NCBI GenBank assembly: GCA_025769875.1
Contig: JAGFNK010001172.1
Location: 1-13,834 of the forward strand
DNA: 13,834 nucleotides
Reading direction: 5' to 3'
DNA from: Russula earlei
Lineage: Eukaryota > Basidiomycota > Agaricomycetes > Russulales > Russulaceae
Below, piece after piece: positions 8,176 to 13,834 of the stretch. The translations under genes and the position numbers were made by a program. Numbering within the stretch: position 1 is the first letter of the stretch; each line of letters starts with the position of its first letter. The notes beneath the pieces are model-generated. The model saw only the letters and a program-made list of their open reading frames with translations, was not told where the DNA came from and made no database searches.

Positions 8176-8367
8176 CTGTGAAATATCACTGGTTATAGCT
8201 TCGGGACCTTGTTCACTTGCAAGTCATCAAGCTTCTCATCTGAAACTCTCTCAGGTCATAAGTCTTCCAGATGCAAAGACTTATTCATACTTTCCCTCTT
8301 CTGTGGAGTACAATTGTGTAGGCAATTGTACCTCTGAGATCCCTGATTCTTATGAGAACTTGTCATC

Positions 8368-9334
8368 TGTCAAGACTCACTGTTGAACAATCCAGTTCAA
8401 GAGCAAGGGGTTAGTTTGAAGATGAGTCGATAGATGTCCAAGACTGGCATGGGCGAGAAGTAGAGTCCAGAGCAGTAACAAATACCAAAGAGGTATGGTT
8501 ACTGGTAAGGTTGAGCAGGTACGCAGAGAAGAAGCCAGAGTAGTCACAAGGGGATGGTCCTTAAAGGAGTATCCCAGGGATGGAGAGTGCCGTAAACAAA
8601 TGGACAGTCTGAAGACTGTCCACTACTTTATTGAGTGCTTATATACTACAAGAGAACTGCTAAATAGGGAACAAGTCATAACCTTGTTATCAAGCACAAT
8701 AGATGGATGAGTAAGAAGTCAGAGTATGCTTACTGAGCATGCTCAGTCATGCTCAGTAATTTGCTGAGTAAGAAGGCTCCTCTTAATGAGTAAGAGCCTT
8801 TACTGTCCATGTGTTCACTGCTTTAGTACATGTGCAAAGCACCTGATTCATTTGCTGTTAGTTAGTTTAGGGCCAGGTCCTTTGAGGACTTGTAATTTGG
8901 TTCAGGGAATAGAGTGGTCTATAAGGCCCCTTATATAGTTCCATTAGGGTCCTTAGAGTCGACCCTAATACTTCTATTAAGGTCCTTAGTATTGCTGTAT
9001 AGTTCATTATATAGTTATTAGAGTCAGTCTAATAACGTGTTGTAGGGTCTTTAGTATTGTGTTAGTGCCTATTATAGGGCACTTCTAGTCGTCCTAAAGG
9101 GTCCCGAAGGAGGCTATAATACTGTCCTTTATTGCTAAAAGGGTTGCCATTAAGTGGGGCTTGCTGTATGTCGATTGTGCCGAGAATCGCTTGCACGACA
9201 ATGCACACATGATATTGTGGACACCTCTACTCACCCCTTTTGTCCTGTGTGAACAGGGTGACACCATAGAGGCTGGGTTTCCTCTCATAAGGAAGGGTCC
9301 TTCAAGGGCCCTCTCCGGGAGATGGTTCATGACA
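8368..9334 (-). mobile_element. Solo LTR A2, nested inside LTR B2
   Basis: On the plus strand it starts TGTCAAGACTCACTG and ends GGTTCATGACA, and TCATC flanks it on both sides (8363-8367 and 9335-9339), a perfect 5-bp target-site duplication. On the minus strand it aligns end to end with A1. It keeps CTTATATAC (8639-8647), the AATAAA signal and the hairpin at 8602-8621. Length is 967 bp. Its insertion in B2 makes this copy younger than the Gypsy B element. Confidence 0.93.
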
Positions 9335-9410
9335 TCATCTCACTTGACTCTCTGCACTTGTCTCACACATGAACCAATTTTGTTGGCGACACCACCCCCA
9401 GTTGGTGACA

Positions 9411-10453
9411 TTAGAACAAGCTTCTCCTTTCAAACCCTCAACCCCAAACATGTACTTACACACCCACCTCAAATATATTGATTTTTACCTCAAAAATGAC
9501 CTCAATGGCCAGAGACTGGAGGTACAAAGGACAAGGAAAACCTTCCACCCAAGGACTGGGACAACTCAGACTACCATTCAAATTGAACCCAGACAGTGAC
9601 ATTGCCTTTGTCCTGGAACAATTCAGAAAGAACACTCTGTTTCTCCAGTTAGGAGTGGACTCAACACCCTGGACAGGTTTCTTTGCCCCCCACAAGAAGG
9701 CCAAAGTCAGCCTTGGGACCTTTTATGGGGTCTGGTTTGAAATTGAATGATGTGAAGACTACTTCACAGCAGTTCACATCACACAACTGTTTTTCGAACT
9801 AAACTTTGATCCCCTTCAAGTGTTAAGGCTCCAAAGTGCCTTAAATAAGATCAATGGTTGTGTCTATAAATATGTCCTACCAATGCAGATATGCTTGAGT
9901 CAAGCAAGCAATACCTGTGGAGGGGAAGGAGTGTTATATCCTTTGAGAGTATGGCAACAAGATGAGAGGGGCTCTGCAGACAGGGTAGGAGTCAACTGTT
10001 TGGGATTGGCAAACTAAGTTAAGCTTAAGGCTCAACTACTATGAACTGGAGGCTTTATATAGCCCTCAGAGATAAGGTTCTTGCTACTGTAAGTACTGGT
10101 TGGTACTATAGTAGCAAGGATGGCTCATAGAAGCAATAATTGCTTCTGATATAAACAATCTCAGTGCTGGAAGCATTAGTTGGTTCCATAGTAGCAATCT
10201 CAGTGTCATAAGTACTTTCCTAATCAGGAAACAATGTACATAGCAGTACAGGAACATCTGGGACAGAAGCAATGTGATTCATTGCTTCTGTGTCACTTCT
10301 TTGGAAGGGTACAATCAATGCGTTCCAAATGCAATATCAAGGAACATAAATGGTCAAGATCTGATGCATGCATGATGCAAACAATGCAGTCCATAGTTTG
10401 GGCATCCAGCATCTTCCAGACCCCAAACCACTCAGTAACATCAAGGTCTAGAT
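9411..10453 (+). other. Gypsy B leader region with repeats
   Basis: About 1 kb separates the LTR from gag. It holds an open frame (9478-9750), a nested inverted repeat (GATGTGAA 9749-9756 with TTCACATC 9773-9780, and GTGAAG/CTTCAC inside), TATATAG near 10054, and two imperfect copies of a unit containing ATAGTAGCAA, 80 bp apart (10108 and 10188). The part around 9800-10230 may include a small separate insertion, but I cannot define its ends. Confidence 0.5.
9478..9750 (+). CDS. Unrecognised 90-residue ORF in the Gypsy leader
   Basis: The frame starts at ATG 9478 (further ATG at 9496) and ends at TGA 9748-9750. It is free of stops while gag next to it has many. The product is basic at first (DWRYKGQGKPS), then mixed hydrophobic (DIAFVLEQFRKNTLFLQLGV, then STPWTGFFAPHKKAKVSLGT and GVWFEIE). 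It shows no signal peptide, zinc knuckle or protease motif. It lies between 5' LTR and gag in another frame from gag, so it could be an extra element ORF, a captured host fragment or chance. I do not recognise it. Confidence 0.35.
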   Translation: MIFTSKMTSMARDWRYKGQGKPSTQGLGQLRLPFKLNPDSDIAFVLEQFRKNTLFLQLGVDSTPWTGFFAPHKKAKVSLGTFYGVWFEIE

Positions 10454-11791
10454 ATGGACACACTAATTGCTTCAGGAGAACCAGTTCCATACTCAGCAGT
10501 TTCAACCCAAGCACTGACCCCCATAGAACTGATGGAACAAGAGCCTCAAACAACAACTCAAATCCATGTTGCTGATGACAAACCAGAAGTGCCCATCCCA
10601 CAACTTGCATCATCCAGTATGACACAAGCCTTTCTCTGAGTGGCTCAGTTTCAAGGCTTCAGAGGACATGGAAGGTGACCTCTGAGCCCTGACCCCGATG
10701 ACTATGACACACATGCCAACTATGGATGTGACACTCTCCACTCTGACAACAGAAAACTTGAAGGCATTCCTCCAAAGGCTTTCAATGGTAACTGAGACCA
10801 TACTCATGCTTTCCTGACAGCATTCCATAGGTTCATGACCATGAACTATGACAGCAAAATATCATGTGACCCTATCAAAAGGTGTGCATACTTTCTGTCT
10901 CTTCTAGAAGGACCTGACATTGAAGGCTGGGTTGAAACAATGGACACATGGTTGCAACAAGTCATTGATGATCCCAACAAGCTCCCCTTTGGGCTTAATG
11001 CCTGGGAAGCAATGCAACAGAAGTTCAAACACACATTCATTAACTACACTGAACACAAATGTGCCCAAGATCAGCTCTGAGAGCTTAAAATGAAGGACAA
11101 CAACTTGGATGGATACATTTCTGCCTTCCAAGTCCTTTCAAAATGAGTCAGACTATTCACCAATGACCTGACCATCATGTGTCTATTCACATGCAGTCTC
11201 CCCAAACCATTAGTTGAAGCCTGCATCAACTTTGAAGACCTGACTTCCTTTCATGGCTGGATCAGTGCAGCACAAAAACAGCATCATGTTTGGATGTGTC
11301 AACATGTGGTTTTGACTAACCATGCCAACACCCACAACAGAAACACAGGACCAAACACTAATAGCCCTTGGGCTCACCTCTTGAACTGGGGCATGCATGG
11401 CAACCCCATGAACAATGCCACTGCACCATGTGCCCACCTTCCCCCACAAGACCCAAATGCAATGGACACCAGCGCTGGTGCTGCATGAAAAGCAATCACC
11501 AAAGCCAATAAAGAAAAACACCACACTGAAGGCAGGTGTTTCCACTGCTCCAAACAAGGTCACCTCACCAGGGATTGTCCAACAAAACTGAAACATGAAG
11601 TGACACATGTGCACACAGTGGAAGTCACTACCACCACATCCAAATCCTCCATTGTGGAAGTCATTGAAGAGAACACAGCTGACAAACTCATGAAAGTGGC
11701 TAAGGCACTCTCTGTAGAAGACAGAGAAGCCTTTATCAAGGTCTTAATGGGAGATGAGACAGATAAAGAGCAGGATTTTTCAGATGCTTGA
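10454..11791 (+). pseudogene. gag: Gypsy gag pseudogene (capsid and CCHC nucleocapsid)
   Basis: Gag builds the virus-like particle that packages element RNA. The reading stays in one frame from ATG 10454 to TGA 11789-11791 (445 codons) without any frameshift. It begins MDTLIASGEPVPYSAV, then a Retrotrans_gag core with FNGN, LTAFHRFMTMNYDSKIS, KRCAYFLSLLEGPDIEGW, ISAAQKQHH, and near the end the zinc knuckle CFHCSKQGHLTRDC (CX2CX4HX4C, 11537-11578). Internal stops are TGA at 10637, 10676, 10793, 11078, 11144 and 11486; none is TAA or TAG. Several stand where relatives have Arg, as expected from CGA to TGA decay. The final TGA at 11789, after DFSDA, may also be a mutated Arg in a once continuous gag-pol. 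CpG is nearly absent. Identification is firm. Confidence 0.9.
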
Positions 11792-11793
11792 GT

Positions 11794-13025
11794 GCAATGG
11801 CAATTGCTCAAGCTTTAGGTATTGATTCAATGTACAAGTCTCAGAGGAGATCAATATCAGTGATGACTACTATTTACATTGGACCAAACAAAGCTGAAGA
11901 GAAAGCACTAGTAGATAGTGGAGCTAAAGAATGCTTCATATCCCCCAATTGATGAAAGAACTATGCCTACAAACCTGAAAGCTACCACTGGTGAGAAATG
12001 TCAAAAGTATTGATGGGAACCCTCAATCATTTGGGAAAAATCACCCCAGCTGTAGATCTAGAACTAAAGCTACTAGGACAAAGGCATACACATCAATTCC
12101 TAGTAGCAGATATTGGACAAGATAAAATAATCCTGGGATACCCATTTCTTGAATTAACCAATCCAAAAATAAATTGGTCAAAAGGGACACTAATGGGGAG
12201 AATTATCCTCTCTGGTAGACAAGAAACACAAGATTGGATAAAAGCCCTTGCTGACTGGGAAGAAGGTGATGAACTATGTCTACAGACTCAAATACAAAAG
12301 ACAACCATAGCTCAACAATTAGCTGAATCCCAGATGGAGGATAAACCAAAGACCTGGCAAGAAATGGTCCTGCATCAATACCATAAATATGGACAAGTCT
12401 TCATGGAAAAAGAGTCAGAAAGATTTCCTGGAACAAGAAAATGGGACCATGCTATTGACCTGAAGTCAGATGCCCCTACAACAATCAGCTGCAGAGTATA
12501 CCCTTGTTTGCCTAAAGAAAAGGAGGATTCTTCCTCATAAAGAAAAAAGATGGCAAATTTCAACCAGTACAAGACTACAGAAACCTAAACAAGTGGACCA
12601 TACCTAATGTCTACCCATTGCCACTAATCCCAGAACTTATCCATGCCCTAGCAGGGAAGAAACACTTTACTGAATTTGATGTTAGATGGGGCTACAACAA
12701 TATTTGAATTAAAGAAGGAAATGAATGGAAAGCCACCTTCAAAACAAACAACCAACTATTTGAACCAACTGTAATGTTCTTTGGACTGACCAATTCACCA
12801 GCTACCTTTCAAACCATGATGGATAACATCTTTCAAGAAGAATTGGCTCAAGGATGGCTCAAAATTTACATGGATGATATTATCATTGCTACTGAATGTG
12901 ATGAAATAGAACACACACAAAAGGTCAACCATATCCTATCCAAATTACTGTCATTTTCACATGACCTTGCACTTGCCATTTTTGGATGTCATTTTGAGTG
13001 CAAAATCAAAACTGCTATATCTTGA
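11794..13025 (+). pseudogene. pol: Gypsy pol pseudogene: aspartyl protease and partial reverse transcriptase
   Basis: The protease processes the polyprotein and the reverse transcriptase copies the element RNA. The protease active site is ALVDSGAKECFISP (DSGA at 11914-11925). A frameshift follows at the C run (11942-11946), then a TGA at 11976 inside LQT*KLPLVRNVKSIDG, a second shift near 11996, then DKIILGYPFLELTNPKINW. RT begins around WDHAIDLKSDAPTTISCRVY. At about 12520 PKEKE jumps to GFFLIKKKDGKFQPVQDYRN with a frame change, so roughly 30 residues of the RT fingers are missing. Then KHFTEFDVRWGYNNI, a TGA at 12705 (Arg in relatives), MFFGLTNSPATFQTMMDNIF and the catalytic YMDD (12867-12878). 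Family similarity fades after CHFEC (about 13002); RNase H and integrase are absent. Clearly dead. Confidence 0.9.
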
Positions 13026-13432
13026 CAGTTTCTCAACAGATTGCCTTGAAACTTTGACAGTAGAACCTTATATACTGCATCTAGGTGCAGCTAAAATATG
13101 GGAGCCTAATATTCATTTCTTGACATGTTGATTTTTGGGTGCTGATGTTACAACATTTTCCTTTTGCATTTACTTCTTACTCTTTGCTATGGACTGCTTG
13201 CTCTCATACATCCCTTTACTTACTGGTCTTGTGATCTCTTCTATGTTATCATGTGATCCATACACATCCAGGTAACACTGGATTGCTGTTACTTTCCCTT
13301 TGTTTGGTTCTCTTTCCTTTTCATATTTGCTTCTTGGTTTCGACTGTGCAATGCTGCACACTTACTCACACTGTCCCCTTGGGCGAACATCAACTTCTCG
13401 CAGCACAGGCACGCACACAGCACTGCCTTACA
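13026..13432. other. Unclassified stretch between pol remnant and A3
   Basis: The first half is AT-rich with a repeated TTGACAG (13022 and 13056). The second half is pyrimidine-rich and has CpG again (about 13340, 13383, 13399 and 13412), unlike the Gypsy internal DNA to its left. No gene or transposon motif is recognised. It could be the divergent left half of LTR A3 or another insertion. Confidence 0.35.
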
Positions 13433-13599
13433 ATGTGGACACTAAAAGGCTCTTACTCATCAATAAGAGCCTTCTTACTCAGCAGCTTACTGAGCATGAC
13501 TGAGCATGCTCAGTAAGCATACTCTGACTTCTTACTCATCTGTCAATTGTGCTTGATAACAAGGTTATGACTTGTTCCCTATTTAGCAGTTCTCTTGTA
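13433..13599 (+). mobile_element. Partial LTR A3 (LTR family A, U3 part)
   Basis: It matches A1 from 6839 to 7004: the AAGGCTCTTA stem-loop, here with perfect 10-bp arms (AAGGCTCTTA...TAAGAGCCTT), the 13-bp hairpin (13486-13517), CTTGATAACAAGGTTATGACTTGTTCCCT and AGCAGTTCTCTTGTA. The match stops at 13599, just before the TATA box, where a transposon end begins. On the left it fades near 13433, about 520 bp short of a full LTR, so the left part is deleted or too divergent to see. Confidence 0.85.
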
Positions 13600-13834
13600 C
13601 AGTGACCCAAAAAACCGTTCAAATGTTTTGTACATTTTCATTGTATTAACCATATCTAGAGAACCACTGCTGCTGATAACATGTTAGTGGGCTTGGTTTA
13701 AAGCTCTACACCATAGCTTTGTAATGAAATACTATATATACTATGAACATAATTATGTAAGAAGATATAAGGTATTTCTTCCAGTGTATCCATTTGAACA
13801 GTTTTTTTGCCTTGGTATCTAAATAGGGTATATT
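13598..13834 (+). mobile_element. Probable Tc1/mariner-type DNA transposon, left end
   Basis: The A-family sequence CTTGTAGTATATAAG is interrupted after CTTGTA, and the new sequence starts CAGTGACCCAAAAAACCG at 13600. A CAGTG terminus placed directly after a TA (13598-13599) is what Tc1/mariner elements produce, since they insert at TA and duplicate it. The element runs to the window end; no transposase frame is visible in the 235 bp seen, which are AT-rich. Its right end and the second TA lie outside, so class rests on the terminus and the clean break in A3. Confidence 0.6.

Larger units (their letters stand above)
7942..9410 (+). mobile_element. 5' LTR B2 of the Gypsy element, split by LTR A2
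   Basis: It starts TGTCACAGGAACCAGTACT and ends ACCACCCCCAGTTGGTGACA, matching solo LTR B1 in inverted orientation. The real LTR is 7942-8367 plus 9340-9410, about 497 bp; the rest is nested A2 and its target duplication. TATATAAA is at 8130-8137 and a hairpin at 8151-8175. After the final ACA the match with B1 ends and the element's internal region begins. I see no tRNA primer-binding site starting with TGG next to the LTR. Confidence 0.88.
7942..13025 (+). mobile_element. Degenerate Gypsy (Ty3-type) retrotransposon, family B, 5' part
   Basis: Order is 5' LTR (7942-9410, carrying nested LTR A2), leader (9411-10453), gag (10454-11791), protease and reverse transcriptase (11794-13025). The gag-protease-RT order and motifs are those of Ty3/Gypsy elements common in basidiomycetes. 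RNase H, integrase, polypurine tract and 3' LTR are not seen; similarity fades shortly after the RT palm, near 13000. It was either truncated there or its 3' half lies beyond the window. It cannot be autonomous. Confidence 0.9.

Noticed and set aside
6317..9334. A1/A2 as the two ends of one large transposon or a palindromic CRISPR-like array
   Set aside because: Each copy has its own different 5-bp target duplication (CTAGC and TCATC), so they are two independent solo LTRs; there is no short regularly spaced repeat array.
10084..10625. Open frames on both strands upstream of gag (10084-10625)
   Set aside because: They overlap repeats or the gag start in wrong frames and show no recognisable motif.
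12949..13022. TGTCATTTTCAC as the start of another LTR inserted in pol
   Set aside because: The RT reading continues across it in frame, with HDLALAIFGCHFEC fitting the DL-L-4 residues-C-FE pattern of Gypsy RT, so this is pol and not an insertion border.

Overview
The window looks like nuclear DNA of a filamentous basidiomycete (probably an Agaricomycete). It has decayed exons of a fungal group III (Nik1/Os-1 type) histidine kinase with 50-65 bp GT-AG introns, a decayed DUF155 (Rmd1/Mrx10 type) gene, and several LTR retrotransposon remnants with TGTCA...TGACA ends. There are no bacterial operons, ribosome binding sites, RNA genes or CRISPR arrays. This is a gene-poor, repeat-rich region. I see no intact conserved gene and no clear new biological system; the interest lies in repeat architecture and decay.

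Layout: (1) 1-2026, CpG-rich, two broken host genes end to end: HAMP-repeat exons of a histidine kinase (about 101-986), then a DUF155 gene (about 1028-2026) broken by a 14-bp tandem duplication, single-base shifts and a nonsense codon. (2) 2172-3294, a GGTTTCC-rich segment that may be a non-autonomous DNA element, followed by an LTR-like sequence. (3) 3295-5658, mostly unrecognised, with a MITE-like inverted repeat (3987-4137), a TATA box and a small ORF starting with a convincing signal peptide (4403-4522). (4) 5664-9410, an LTR cluster: solo LTR B1 (minus), solo LTR A1 (plus), and the 5' LTR of a Gypsy element (B2, plus) that carries a nested solo LTR A2 (minus). B1, A1 and A2 each have a perfect 5-bp target-site duplication. 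(5) 9411-13025, the internal region of the B2 Gypsy element: leader, gag with a CCHC knuckle, aspartyl protease and part of the reverse transcriptase. It is almost free of CpG, and its in-frame nonsense codons are all TGA. (6) 13433-13599, a third A-family LTR piece (A3), cut at a TA by what looks like the end of a Tc1/mariner-type transposon running off the window.

History inferred from nesting: B inserted first, A2 landed in its 5' LTR and collapsed to a solo LTR, and C-to-T decay at CpG sites removed nearly all CpG and turned Arg codons into stops. At the right edge a DNA transposon entered an A-family LTR. Functionally this is silenced, degenerating repeat DNA. The only candidate for a live gene is the small secreted-protein-like ORF at 4403, and its downstream structure is unclear.
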